NCBI GenBank assembly: GCA_036268995.1
Contig: DATATB010000137.1
Span: forward strand, 1-64,000
Length of the DNA: 64,000 nucleotides
From: DATATB01 sp036268995
GTDB lineage: Bacteria; Planctomycetota; Planctomycetia; Pirellulales; PNKZ01
Direction of reading: 5' to 3'
The position numbers and the translations under genes are program-made. Numbering within the stretch: position 1 is the stretch's first letter; every line of letters starts with the position of its first letter. Positions 8,937-17,708 of the stretch are shown here, piece after piece. A model generated the notes under the pieces. That model was not told the DNA's origin. It saw nothing but the letters and a program-made list of their open reading frames with translations, and ran no database searches.

Positions 8937-10187
8937 ATGACGGCGATCCGGATTGGCATCGTCGGCTGCGGCCGCATCCTGGCGGCCCATTTGCGCGGCT
9001 ATCGCCTGCTGCGGGCCGCGGGCATCGACACGTTTCGCATCACGGCGCTGTGCGCCCGGCGCGAGGACGATGCGCGGATGTACGTCCAGCGCGGCTCGGG
9101 GCCGCCGCAACGCCCGGCGGTCAGCCGCTTGCCGGGCGACCCGCTGGCGATCGGCGACGAATACCTGTCCGACTTTCAGCCGGGCGAGCCCGTCGAAGTG
9201 TTTACCGATTTTCGGCGAATGATTGCCGAAGGGCCGATCGACGCCGTCAACGATTTCAGCACGCACGCCTTGCACCACCAGGTGGCAACCGAGGCCTTTA
9301 AGCACGGCAAGCATCTGCTCACACAAAAACCGCTGGCCGTCAGCATCGAGGCAGGCCGGCGGATGTGTGCGGCCGCGGAGTCGGCAGGGCTGACCTTCAG
9401 CGTGTTCGAAAACTTTCGCCACGCGCCGCGCACGCGACACTTGCTGGCGGCTTTTGGGGCGGGACCGCTCGGCGCGCTGCAAATGCTGCTGGTGGGCTAT
9501 GCCGGCTTGTGGTGGGCGCCCAATCAGATCGTGGCCGGAACTCCCTGGCGGCACTCGAAGCTGGATGCCGGCGGCATCAGCCTCGACCTGGGCGTCCACT
9601 TCTTCGATCAGATCCGCTCTCTGGCCGGCGAGATCGAGCACGTGACCGCCCGCGTCGCCACGCTCGAACCCCGCCGCGTGATGCTCGACGAGCAAGGCCG
9701 CGCCGGCCAGGCGATCGATTGCGACGCCGACGACACCTTTTTCGCCACCGCCGAAACCGCGTCGGGCACGCCGGCCAACCTGTTTGCCAGTTGGGCCGGT
9801 CACGGTGGTCCGACGCTCGCCGGCGACGGCATGGCCTACTACGGTCAGCACGGCATGGCCAGCGGCGACGAGGCGATTTTTGACGACGGCCGGCGGGTAA
9901 AACTCGCCGAGATTTACGCCTCGATCGCCACGCCCGAGCAGCAGGCTCACGATTTTCCGCACGGCCTCGCAGACAGTTTCGCGCTCAACCAGCTCGACTG
10001 GCTGCAGGCAATTGCCGCCGGCCGTCAGAGCGAAACCAGCGGGGCCGAAGGCCTGCGCGACCTGGCCGCCGCGTTTGCCATTCTCGAATCGCACCACGCC
10101 GGCCGCCGCATCGCGGTCTCCGACGTCCTCACCGGCCGCGTCCGCGCATTCCAGCAGCCCATCGACGGACGCTTCGGGCTGGCATAG
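8937..10187 (+). CDS. Gfo/Idh/MocA-family oxidoreductase
   Basis: 416-residue NAD(P)-dependent dehydrogenase, cytoplasmic (no signal). The Rossmann start IRIGIVGCGRILAAH, the DAVNDFSTHALH strand, the KHLLTQKPLAVS lysine motif and the substrate-side GGISLDLGVHFFDQIR with its active-site histidine are visible. The family acts on sugars, inositols and similar polyols; the substrate here is unknown. It follows apt by 7 bp, but the functions are not obviously linked. Confidence 0.9.
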   Translation: MTAIRIGIVGCGRILAAHLRGYRLLRAAGIDTFRITALCARREDDARMYVQRGSGPPQRPAVSRLPGDPLAIGDEYLSDFQPGEPVEVFTDFRRMIAEGPIDAVNDFSTHALHHQVATEAFKHGKHLLTQKPLAVSIEAGRRMCAAAESAGLTFSVFENFRHAPRTRHLLAAFGAGPLGALQMLLVGYAGLWWAPNQIVAGTPWRHSKLDAGGISLDLGVHFFDQIRSLAGEIEHVTARVATLEPRRVMLDEQGRAGQAIDCDADDTFFATAETASGTPANLFASWAGHGGPTLAGDGMAYYGQHGMASGDEAIFDDGRRVKLAEIYASIATPEQQAHDFPHGLADSFALNQLDWLQAIAAGRQSETSGAEGLRDLAAAFAILESHHAGRRIAVSDVLTGRVRAFQQPIDGRFGLA

Positions 10188-10380
10188 CTCCACGGTAGCT
10201 GATGCACAGACGCGGGGCTTTGTGCCGCGCGACACTCCGCGCGAACGGCGAACACGGTGCGCCATTCTAACGCCGGAGCCGCGATGAGCGCAGTTTTTTC
10301 TTGAAAATGGGCCAGCGCCTGCGGTAACTTCCTCACCACCGAGGTATCAGCAGAGCTGTCAAGAAGACGGTATCCCAAGA

Positions 10381-10421
10381 GCCCGCTCTGGAGCGCTATC
10401 GCTCCACGGCGGGTTTTTTTG
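10381..10421 (+). terminator. Rho-independent terminator-like hairpin
   Basis: Stem segments cccgc/gcggg and ggagcg/cgctcc with a ctat loop are followed by T7. It lies 195 bp after the oxidoreductase and directly upstream of the ribosome binding site of the next gene. It either ends an upstream transcript or attenuates the gene at 10443. Confidence 0.7.
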
Positions 10422-10442
10422 TTTTACGCGAAAGGAGCCGGC

Positions 10443-11111
10443 GTGGCAGACGGGCATCATTACATCCCACAGTCGTTCAGGCGAGCGATCGCCAAGCTCC
10501 TATCTGCCGAGGCTGAGCGAGTCTTTAAAAAGCAAATCACGACCAATCCGTATTCCGAGTGGCACGGGAATAGCCGCGAGCACATGGAGTACAACGACCG
10601 GGTTGCAATTTTGGTGAGAAACCATATATCGGGCCTGGCGCGCGCCGAGAAACTCGTAGGCGGAAAGCTCACGAGGGACCAGGCCGAGTACATTGTGGCG
10701 CGGATCAAAAAGGACGGATTCGGCGATCGTAAGGTCTACGAGTTCAACCAAAACGTGCTTCAATCGCTGCGCCTCCTCGCACTGGGCAGCATCGTAGCCA
10801 GAGGTCTGGGCGAGTTCAAAAAAATCGACAAGTTGGACAGGAGCGTAGAGGTAAAGCGGTACTACAACGCCGCGGCGGAGGCACTTACGAAGGGCGACTG
10901 GAGGGCGGCCGATCGGGCGGTCCGTGGCGGCGGCGGCGTTGGTTCCGGGGCAAACAACTTGCTGAACGCAATCCTCCTCGCCGGCTATGAGAAGGAGGCT
11001 CTAATCCTCCAAGACAGATGGAAGGCGCGGGTGGAACAATTCCGTACGATCGAGAGGGGTAACCACGTTGACGGCGTTCCCGATGGATTCGAGGCTTTTG
11101 AGCGTGGCTGA
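10443..11111 (+). CDS. Putative HNH/endonuclease VII-like (GHH) nuclease, toxin-like
   Basis: 222 residues. The N-terminus reads ADGHHYIPQSF, resembling the GHH signature of HNH/endonuclease VII-type polymorphic toxin nucleases, and WHGNSREHMEYN follows about 40 residues later with candidate metal or catalytic residues. The remainder is helical and unrecognised. There is no signal peptide and no carrier domain, so it looks like a freestanding toxin domain. The start is GTG 10443 with AAAGGAG 5 bases upstream; an in-frame TTG at 10419 lies inside the terminator. Codons AGG, AGA, ATA and GTA are used more freely than in neighbouring genes, suggesting transfer. The nuclease call rests on motifs only. 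Confidence 0.42.
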   Translation: MADGHHYIPQSFRRAIAKLLSAEAERVFKKQITTNPYSEWHGNSREHMEYNDRVAILVRNHISGLARAEKLVGGKLTRDQAEYIVARIKKDGFGDRKVYEFNQNVLQSLRLLALGSIVARGLGEFKKIDKLDRSVEVKRYYNAAAEALTKGDWRAADRAVRGGGGVGSGANNLLNAILLAGYEKEALILQDRWKARVEQFRTIERGNHVDGVPDGFEAFERG

Positions 11112-11282
11112 TTCGCAAGCGCTGTGACCAGGCGGCCGCTTTACGTTGATTCGCAGCCGCCACCGGCCACGCAGGAACCCGGATAGTCGAAATTAGCTGA
11201 CGCATTCTCGACTGCGTTTTGGCCGCGCGTTATGATCGCCGCAATTAAGCCGTCACCGCGTGTCTCGGGGGGGGCCGCCGCC

Positions 11283-12254
11283 ATGCCACACGACAATTGT
11301 CCGCAGTTCCCCTCATACGCAGAGTGTCGTCTGCGCTACAACATTGCCGATTCTGAGCGCAAGCCGGGCGAAGTGGTGCATCAGAGCGAGCTCGATATCC
11401 CCCCGATCGACGAGGACGAGCACGAGCACGATGAGCTCTTTGATCGCATTGGCCCGGTGATCGTCAAGCACAACAAGCGCTACGGGTTCGACACTGATGA
11501 GCCGGGGGTAAGGGACTTTTATTTTCACGTGGCGGAGCAGTTCCGCGGCGATCGCATGACCGAAGTCGCGGCGCACGGCAAAGCCGAATATACGGTCGAA
11601 CTGATTCTCGATCTCCAAGAGTTGCTGAGAGGGCCGCTTCGCTTGTGGCGCATCGTTGTCGAAGCGCCGATGCACGATGATGCAATCCTGGTGTACCCGA
11701 ACTGTTGGCGCAACAGCGATGCCGCGCCCGGTGAGGCGCTGGAGAAAACGCTGCTCCGGGCCAATGCGCACAAACACTCGTACGAGCGCCTGCTTGATCG
11801 GTACGCGTGCGTCGACCGGCCCGGCTTGCGGCTCGAATCCCCGCCACGGCTTTGGGAAGCAAAGATCATTTACAACGCGACGCCGAGTATCGCGAACGAC
11901 GACTGGCCGGTCTTCACCACGGTTCCGATCTCGGAAGAGTTGTCGACCGACGAATACTTGGAGTTCGAAAAAGACCTGCTGCCGGCCCTTGAGCGGCATG
12001 GGCCAGTGTGGGTGAAAAGCGATCTGTCGGACACGAGCAAAACGCGCCGCAACCTGTTCTGGCTTACCCGCATTATTATGGGCATGCAGTGGGACCGGAC
12101 ACGCGTCCTGGTCAAATACGGCGAGCGCCAATTCACCGACGAGTTGATCGCCGATATTCAGGCGGTGCTCAAGCGCCGGCCGCTCTGGCGCGTGGCGCTC
12201 GACGCGGAAGACGAGCGCGACGTGCGGTTCGTGTACCCGGACTTCGTGCATTGA
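11283..12254 (+). CDS. Unknown protein with an internally duplicated domain
   Basis: 323 residues (or 340 if ATG 11232 is used; neither start has a clear ribosome binding site). No known family recognised. An acidic N-terminal stretch (PPIDEDEHEHDELF) leads into two copies of about 95 residues. Copy 1 contains AEYTVELILDLQELL, then LRLWRIVVEAP, then LVYPN. Copy 2 contains RQFTDELIADIQAVL, then RPLWRVALDAE, then FVYPD and ends the protein. No signal peptide or membrane segment is seen. It sits between the GHH protein and the DUF4375-like gene and could be an immunity or regulatory partner, which is inference from position. Confidence 0.6.
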   Translation: MPHDNCPQFPSYAECRLRYNIADSERKPGEVVHQSELDIPPIDEDEHEHDELFDRIGPVIVKHNKRYGFDTDEPGVRDFYFHVAEQFRGDRMTEVAAHGKAEYTVELILDLQELLRGPLRLWRIVVEAPMHDDAILVYPNCWRNSDAAPGEALEKTLLRANAHKHSYERLLDRYACVDRPGLRLESPPRLWEAKIIYNATPSIANDDWPVFTTVPISEELSTDEYLEFEKDLLPALERHGPVWVKSDLSDTSKTRRNLFWLTRIIMGMQWDRTRVLVKYGERQFTDELIADIQAVLKRRPLWRVALDAEDERDVRFVYPDFVH

Positions 12255-12285
12255 AGCGGATGGACGATCGTCCCGTGTCGGCGTT

Positions 12286-12750
12286 CTAGTTCCCGCCGCC
12301 TGTGGCATCCTTGAATTCGTCGAGATGCGCGGACACGTACTCCGCGAGGTTATCCAAGACCGACTCGTCTCCTACAGAGTTGTCGGAATACTTGTGAAAT
12401 TCATGGCCTTGGTCGAGCTCGGTGAGAAACTGATCCCGCCGCGGCTGATGGAGGTGCGGCTCGGGAAATGGAAACATTGCCGCGGTTTGTTCAATACAGT
12501 TTGCGACGTTCAAGGCGCCGATCGCTCGATAGGCTTCAATGAAGACGGAGTACGGAGGCTGCTCCGGCCAATCCGATTCGTAAAAGTACTGCAGCCCGCC
12601 GTTGTCGATGATCCCTTGAGCCGAGTAGATGATGACGACGATTTGAAGCGGCCGCGGTAGTGCGGCCATCTTTCGGCCGTTTTCTTCGTAGGCGGCAAAC
12701 GCGCGCTCAGACGCCCTGTCGAGCAGCTTTTCCATGTGGTCGTCCGTCAT
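12286..12750 (-). CDS. DUF4375 / DMP19-like protein
   Basis: 154 residues. The core IVVIIYSAQGIIDNGGLQYF followed by IGALNVANCIEQTAAMFP matches the NGGxxQYF pattern of the DUF4375/DMP19 family, whose members include DNA-mimic and putative immunity proteins. ATG 12750 has GAGG upstream and is preferred over the frame-open start 36 bases earlier. It is convergent with the duplicated-domain gene (31 bp apart). Presence near a nuclease-like gene fits a toxin-immunity locus, but no direct pairing is shown. Confidence 0.6.
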   Translation of the reverse strand: MTDDHMEKLLDRASERAFAAYEENGRKMAALPRPLQIVVIIYSAQGIIDNGGLQYFYESDWPEQPPYSVFIEAYRAIGALNVANCIEQTAAMFPFPEPHLHQPRRDQFLTELDQGHEFHKYSDNSVGDESVLDNLAEYVSAHLDEFKDATGGGN

Positions 12751-12939
12751 GGGCACCTCGTCGAATCCAATCGCGCTGCGCGGCACGCAAGTTCAACCGT
12801 GGATCCTATACCGGCCGGCGCATGAAAAGGCGCCTGCCGTGGCTATTCTGGTTCATTTCAATTTGAGCACCCGCCGGTAGGCAGGGCACGATCGGCGTCC
12901 TTGTTAGTAGCCTTAAATCATTACAAATCGTCGATTTGC

Positions 12940-12969
12940 TTGACTTTCGGCGCGGCCGGTGCCTAGCAT
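12940..12969 (+). promoter_or_regulatory. Possible sigma-70-type promoter
   Basis: TTGACT at 12940-12945 and TAGCAT at 12964-12969 are separated by 18 bp, 44 bp upstream of the Tyr/Gly-rich exported protein gene. Planctomycete promoters are poorly defined, so this is tentative. Confidence 0.35.
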
Positions 12970-13013
12970 AGCGCCCAGGGGGCTAGTGGGCTCTTGCGTT
13001 AGGGGAGGTTGCC

Positions 13014-13568
13014 ATGTTTGCGCGATTGTCGACCGCCGTGATCGTGGGCGTCGTTGGGATTTGGGCCGCGGAAAACAGTCTGGCTGGCGAGCCGCGGGTT
13101 GCCACCAATCCCTATGCCGCGTCGGCCAGCACCGCGCCGACCCACACGGCCATCTATCGCCGCGTGAAGGGCGGCAACGAGCCCTCGCCCTTTAAGCTGA
13201 CGCGCATGTACTACGGCTATGGCCAGTACCATCCCTGGCTGTATCGGCCGCGCTATTACTTTCCGTATGCCTCGTATCCGTATGGCGTCGGCTTTGGATA
13301 TCCGTACGGCGGGCTGTACGGCTACGCCTTTCGGCCGTACTACCAGAGTTATGCTTATCCGTATAACTACAACTATGGCTATGGCTGGCCGGCGATGTAC
13401 TCGTCGTTCTATTGGCCGGGCGCCGGGTATCCGTTTGGCGGTGGCGGCAGCTTCGGCCCGTGGGGTGGCGTGGGTTACTCGCCCTACTATGCCGGGTACG
13501 GCGGCTACGGCGGCTCTGGCGCGTACTATGGTGGGTACGGTGGCTACGGCGGCTGCTATTACTGGTAG
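13014..13568 (+). CDS. Exported Tyr/Gly-rich protein
   Basis: 184 residues. A signal peptide (residues 1-24, ending ENSLAG) is followed by a short linker and then about 120 residues dominated by Tyr, Gly, Pro and Phe in repeats such as YGYG, YPYG and GGYGGYGG, ending in CYYW. This composition is typical of low-complexity exported proteins common in planctomycetes, presumably periplasmic or surface-exposed. The function is unknown. AGGGGAGG lies just upstream of the ATG. Confidence 0.75.
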   Translation: MFARLSTAVIVGVVGIWAAENSLAGEPRVATNPYAASASTAPTHTAIYRRVKGGNEPSPFKLTRMYYGYGQYHPWLYRPRYYFPYASYPYGVGFGYPYGGLYGYAFRPYYQSYAYPYNYNYGYGWPAMYSSFYWPGAGYPFGGGGSFGPWGGVGYSPYYAGYGGYGGSGAYYGGYGGYGGCYYW

Positions 13569-13741
13569 CTGCGCGGCCACAGAGCTTCGCTGTTCGGATT
13601 AATCGCTTTTGCCGGCGCGATCCGATACGAGAATAGTGAGCGACCCACCTTCGATCGCCGGGTCGGCCATTGCCCACCGCGGCCGCAACGCGGCCGACGC
13701 CAGTAGATCGGTGGGCGGCTCAACGGAATCAAAGGCCGAGC

Positions 13742-14080
13742 ATGTCACGGTTTGTCTCACGGACGGCACTTCTCGTCGGCATCGGGCTGCTGGCCACCAC
13801 ACCGGTAAACGCCGGCTTCCCTTGGTGGCGCTCTTCGTCGCAAACGCAAGCGCCGCAAACCGTGTATGCCCCGCAGGTGCGCGGGTATGCCGTCGTGACG
13901 CCCAAGCCGGTTCCCAGCAAGCATGGCGTGTATGGCAGCCCGATGCTCTGGGCCGAACAGCGTCCGGCCACGCCCGTCTATCCCTGGGGCTGGTTCGGCA
14001 CCCACAACTCGCCGCAAGGCTGGAGTCACACCGGATACTACGGCGAACACCGCGATCTGGGCCTGATCCGGGAGCAGTAA
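13742..14080 (+). CDS. Small exported protein of unknown function
   Basis: 112 residues with a clear signal peptide (MSRFVSRTALLVGIGLL, cleavage after NAG near residue 24). The mature part is rich in Pro, Trp and Gly (VTPKPVPSKHGVYGSP, PWGWFGTHNSPQGW) with no recognised domain. The frame is open from 13670, but the signal peptide fixes the start at 13742. It follows the Tyr/Gly-rich gene in the same direction after 173 bp, and both probably belong to the cell envelope. Confidence 0.65.
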   Translation: MSRFVSRTALLVGIGLLATTPVNAGFPWWRSSSQTQAPQTVYAPQVRGYAVVTPKPVPSKHGVYGSPMLWAEQRPATPVYPWGWFGTHNSPQGWSHTGYYGEHRDLGLIREQ

Positions 14081-14091
14081 GGGGAAATGCG

Positions 14092-14176
14092 GAAGTAGGA
14101 ATGCTGAATGATGAATTGGGCAGGGGATCTAACTCCAGCTCCGGCATTCATCATTCATACTTCCGCGTTCATCATT
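14092..14176. repeat. Inverted repeat of the gaatgatgaat / attcatcattc family
   Basis: The left arm (ggaatgctgaatgatgaa, from about 14098) is complementary to the right arm (attcatcattc, from about 14148), with further cggaagta/tacttccg pairing. It lies between convergent genes and may double as a bidirectional terminator. Related strings occur at 35738-35766 and 58857-58870. Confidence 0.65.
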
Positions 14177-14180
14177 TCTG

Positions 14181-17100
14181 CTACCGCGCGTAGCCCACGA
14201 AGAAGCTGATGTTCTGGATGTGATCGCCGGGGGCGTGGTGCACGGGGCAGGCGAAGTCCAGTGCAATCGGCGCCGGGCCCATGGCCGGAATGCTGATGCG
14301 TAGGCCAACGCCGGGCGCGATGCGATAGTCGTCCCATTTCAGCTCGGTGGTCGGCGCGACCGTGCCGAAGTCCACAAACGTCACGCCTCGCAGCATGTCG
14401 TCGGGCATCAGCGGGAACATATATTCGACCGAGTTCAGCCATTCGAACGTACCACCGACCTGGACGTTCTCATCCAGCGGCGACGCACCGCGGAAGTAGA
14501 ACCCGCGCAGCGTCTGGTAACCACCGGCAAAGAAGTGTTCGAAGATCGGCGTATTGCTGCCGGTGAAGCCCACCGTGCTGATCAGGTTGAGCACCTGCCG
14601 GCCTGAACGGTCCGGTCGCTCGTGGATGAGGAAATGCTGCCGCGCATCGACGATGGCCCGCGGAAAATCGAAATGCCCGAAGCCTTGCTCGAACGACAGG
14701 TCGACATAGTGACCTTCGGTCGGCAGGAACGTGCTGTCGCGGGTGTCGTGGATCAAGTCCCAGCGGGCCGTGAACAAGGGGTGAATGCCCAGGGCCTCGG
14801 CCAATTCGGGCGGCGTGGGCACGGTCGGGTTCTTGACGTTCACGGCTTCGCCGCGCAGGGCAAAAGTGCCTGACAAGTCGGGCGTGAACTGGTAGCCCAA
14901 GCCGGTCCGGCCGCCGGCCCGGACTTCGGTCCAGTCCTGGTAGTAACGCATGAAGTATTGCCCGCTGAGGCTGAAGCTCACCTTCGAGTCCATCAGATAG
15001 GGCTCGCGGAAGGTGGCCGAATACTGCGAGAGCTGCGTGCCGGGCATGGCGGTGATGCGCAGTTGCTGTCCGCCGCCGCGCAGCGCCGTGCCGTTGCGAA
15101 TGTCCTCGAAGCTAGTCGGAAAGCGGCGCCAATCGAAGTTCTGTTCGTCCAGCGTGATATTGCCGATCAAACCCGCGCTGCTGTTGACGCCCACGCCGAT
15201 CATGAAGCGTCCGGTCTGGGCTTCTTGTACGCCCACATCGACATCCGCCTGGCGAATCACGTCGTTCGGGTCGGCGGGAATGCTGTCCGGCGGAAAGAGT
15301 TGATTGCCGCTGTCATATCCGGCCGGCGGCGGCAACTGGCCCGGCGGCGTGCCCGGTCCGCCCGGCGTAATCGGCGCCACGCCAGGCATAAACGGTTGCC
15401 CCTGCCCCGGCGGCAATTGGCCGGGTGCGCTGCCCGGGTAGGCGTTGGGCGCCGCATATCCCGTGGCTGGCGGATAGCTGCCCGGCGCTGCGGATTGACC
15501 GGCCGGCGGGGCCTGGCCATAGGGCGTGGCCGGCGCGTAGGGCTGGCTGGGGACATACGGCTGTGCCGCCGGCGGATAAGCGCCCGGCGCGCCTGCTTGA
15601 GCGGGCGGCGGAGCCTGACTATAGGGCGTGGCGGGCGCGTACGGCTGGCTGGGAGCATACGGCTGCGCGGCCGGCGGGTAAGCGCCCGGCGGGTAAGCGC
15701 CCGGCGCTCCCGGCTGGCCCGCGGCGGGTGCCTGGGAATAGGGGGCGTACGGTTGCGCGCCTGGCACGGGCTGCGTGTACTGCACGGGGACAACATTGCC
15801 GCCCGGATTGCGCCAGGCATCGGTTCGCGTTGGCATCGTGCCGGGCCCGGTCTGGCCCAGCGGCACCTGGCCGGCTGACGTGGGATCGCCAAAGCCGGGC
15901 GTAGCACGCGGTGCCGAGTAGGCAGGGTCCGGGCTTTGACCGCGGATGGTGACGTGCCCTGCACCGGGTGGCGACTGCTGCGCAGGCCCGGCACCGTCGG
16001 GGCTTTGGCCGCGCATCTTCCGCCGGCGCGGTGCATTGGTCGAGTCGGCCGTTTCGGTGTCCGAGCCGTCGAGATCCGGCGATCGGAAGGTGATCTTGGG
16101 TTCGATGCCGTCCTGCGGCTTGTTCATGAAAATGCCCGCCGCCCGCATGCGGCGCTGGCTGTCGCGCAATTCGCGCGTGTCGGCGATGTCGCCGGGGAAC
16201 ACGGAGATGCGATTGAGAATCGTGTGCCGCCGCGTGCGCGGGCTGTCGCCGTTGATCTTCACGTTCACCAGGCCGACACGGTAACGATCGCCTTCCTGCA
16301 CCTGGTAGATCAGGTCGAGCTGGCCCGGCTCTTCCAGGAAGCGGGGGTCGGCCTCGACGGCCGCAAAGATAAATCCTTGGCTGCCGTACTTGTTCTGCAG
16401 GAAGGTCACGTCCTTGTCCATGGTTGCCTGGTCGAAGAACTTGCCGGAGGTCAGTTGCAGGTCCTTGAGCAGTTTTTCCGACGTGACCTTCTTGTTGCCG
16501 ATGAGGGCCACGTCGCGAACCTTGAAACGCTGCCCCTCGTTGATGACGAAGGTGAGCGTGATCCAATTCTGCTTTTCGTTGAACTCGAGCTCGCGGCCGA
16601 TTTGCGCGCGGAAGAACCCGAGGCTGCGGTAGTACGTGGTCAGGCGGTCGACGTCCTCGTCGATCTTGCCGCGGTCGAGTTCGCCCTTGAACAAGTACAA
16701 GAGCGGCTTCTTGGATTTGACCTGGGTCCGCAGCCGGGCGTCGTCGGCGATCGTAATGCCGACGAACTGCACGCTGTAGATCCGCTGCTTTTGCCCCTCG
16801 TTGATCAGAAACACGACGCCGGCATCGCCCAGCTTGTCGCCTTCGATGATCGTGACCCGGGCCTTGGAATACCCTTTCGAGACGTACCATTCTTCGAGCT
16901 TGCGGCGGGCTTCGGTCACCATGTAGGGATCGAGCGAATCGCCGCTTTTGAGCCCGGTCTGCTTTTCGACGGTCCGTTTGCGGACGGTATTGCCCACGTA
17001 CTTGACGTAGCGCAGCGTGGGCCGTTCGAGCAGCCGAAACACGACGATCACGCCGCCGGTCGGCGCGCGCTGGTATGTGGTGTCGACGCTGACGAACAAC

Positions 17101-17420
17101 CGCGTCTTGGTCAGCCGGCGGACGTCTTCTTCGATCATCTGGGGATCGAACGGCCGGCCCGCCCGCGTGTGGATCTCATGCGTGATCTTGTCCAGCTTGA
17201 CGTGCTGATTGCCAACCACGCGGACGTCGACGATCTTTTCGCGCTCCATCGACGCGTCGGGCTTGGTCACCGCCGAAGTGCCGTAACGGTGCCGCGCTCC
17301 GCCGTCGGGATCCACGGTCAGCGGTCCCTGGCCGCGGCAGACATCGGCGCGCAGCGTCAGCAGGACAGCGATAATCGCCGCGCTGACACCGACCGCGCGA
17401 GACCGACGAACACCGGCCAT
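14181..17420 (-). CDS. bamA: BamA/Omp85-family outer membrane assembly protein with proline-rich linker
   Basis: 1079 residues from MAGVRRSR. The signal peptide (residues 1-32) is followed by POTRA-type repeats (about 55-440: VDVRVVGNQHVKLDKI, LRYVKYVGNTVRKRTVEKQTGL, FKVRDVALIGNKKVTSEKLL and so on). An unusually long Pro/Gln/Ala/Tyr-rich linker spans about 445-720 (DNA 15250-16090), and a C-terminal 16-strand-type barrel spans about 725-1079, ending in the aromatic-type FFVGYAR. It should insert beta-barrel proteins in the outer membrane. The linker contains near-repeats of PYAPSQPYAPATPY and is absent from usual BamA. The frame is open to 17504; the signal peptide decides the start. An M28 peptidase is upstream. 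Confidence 0.88.
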   Translation of the reverse strand: MAGVRRSRAVGVSAAIIAVLLTLRADVCRGQGPLTVDPDGGARHRYGTSAVTKPDASMEREKIVDVRVVGNQHVKLDKITHEIHTRAGRPFDPQMIEEDVRRLTKTRLFVSVDTTYQRAPTGGVIVVFRLLERPTLRYVKYVGNTVRKRTVEKQTGLKSGDSLDPYMVTEARRKLEEWYVSKGYSKARVTIIEGDKLGDAGVVFLINEGQKQRIYSVQFVGITIADDARLRTQVKSKKPLLYLFKGELDRGKIDEDVDRLTTYYRSLGFFRAQIGRELEFNEKQNWITLTFVINEGQRFKVRDVALIGNKKVTSEKLLKDLQLTSGKFFDQATMDKDVTFLQNKYGSQGFIFAAVEADPRFLEEPGQLDLIYQVQEGDRYRVGLVNVKINGDSPRTRRHTILNRISVFPGDIADTRELRDSQRRMRAAGIFMNKPQDGIEPKITFRSPDLDGSDTETADSTNAPRRRKMRGQSPDGAGPAQQSPPGAGHVTIRGQSPDPAYSAPRATPGFGDPTSAGQVPLGQTGPGTMPTRTDAWRNPGGNVVPVQYTQPVPGAQPYAPYSQAPAAGQPGAPGAYPPGAYPPAAQPYAPSQPYAPATPYSQAPPPAQAGAPGAYPPAAQPYVPSQPYAPATPYGQAPPAGQSAAPGSYPPATGYAAPNAYPGSAPGQLPPGQGQPFMPGVAPITPGGPGTPPGQLPPPAGYDSGNQLFPPDSIPADPNDVIRQADVDVGVQEAQTGRFMIGVGVNSSAGLIGNITLDEQNFDWRRFPTSFEDIRNGTALRGGGQQLRITAMPGTQLSQYSATFREPYLMDSKVSFSLSGQYFMRYYQDWTEVRAGGRTGLGYQFTPDLSGTFALRGEAVNVKNPTVPTPPELAEALGIHPLFTARWDLIHDTRDSTFLPTEGHYVDLSFEQGFGHFDFPRAIVDARQHFLIHERPDRSGRQVLNLISTVGFTGSNTPIFEHFFAGGYQTLRGFYFRGASPLDENVQVGGTFEWLNSVEYMFPLMPDDMLRGVTFVDFGTVAPTTELKWDDYRIAPGVGLRISIPAMGPAPIALDFACPVHHAPGDHIQNISFFVGYAR

Positions 17421-17622
17421 GAACACGTGTTTCCGTGACCTGGTCGACGAAAAATTGAGAAGAGACACGCGAAGGGACTGCCCATGCCGATTGCGGAACC
17501 GCAAGCAGCAAACTCGCCAGCCGCACTAAAACCTATAAGCGCATTTTCTTTGCGTCTGACGACAGGCGGCGTAGGAATACCGCAAGCGGCGGGTAGAGGC
17601 AAGGCGAGTTCGGCAGCTGCGC

Positions 17623-17690
17623 GTCAGTGGTCAGTGGTCCGTTGTCAGTTGCACACGAATTACAACGGACCACTGACAACGGACCACTGA
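17623..17690. repeat. Inverted/direct repeat cluster, gtggtccgttgtcagt family
   Basis: tcagtggtccgttgt at 17631-17645 is perfectly complementary to two copies at 17662-17676 and 17676-17690. A partial copy, tcagtgg, precedes the left arm. It is intergenic, just downstream of the M28 peptidase stop codon, and could be a terminator or dispersed REP-like unit. Confidence 0.75.
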
Positions 17691-17708
17691 CAGCTTGGCA
17701 GCAGCTCG

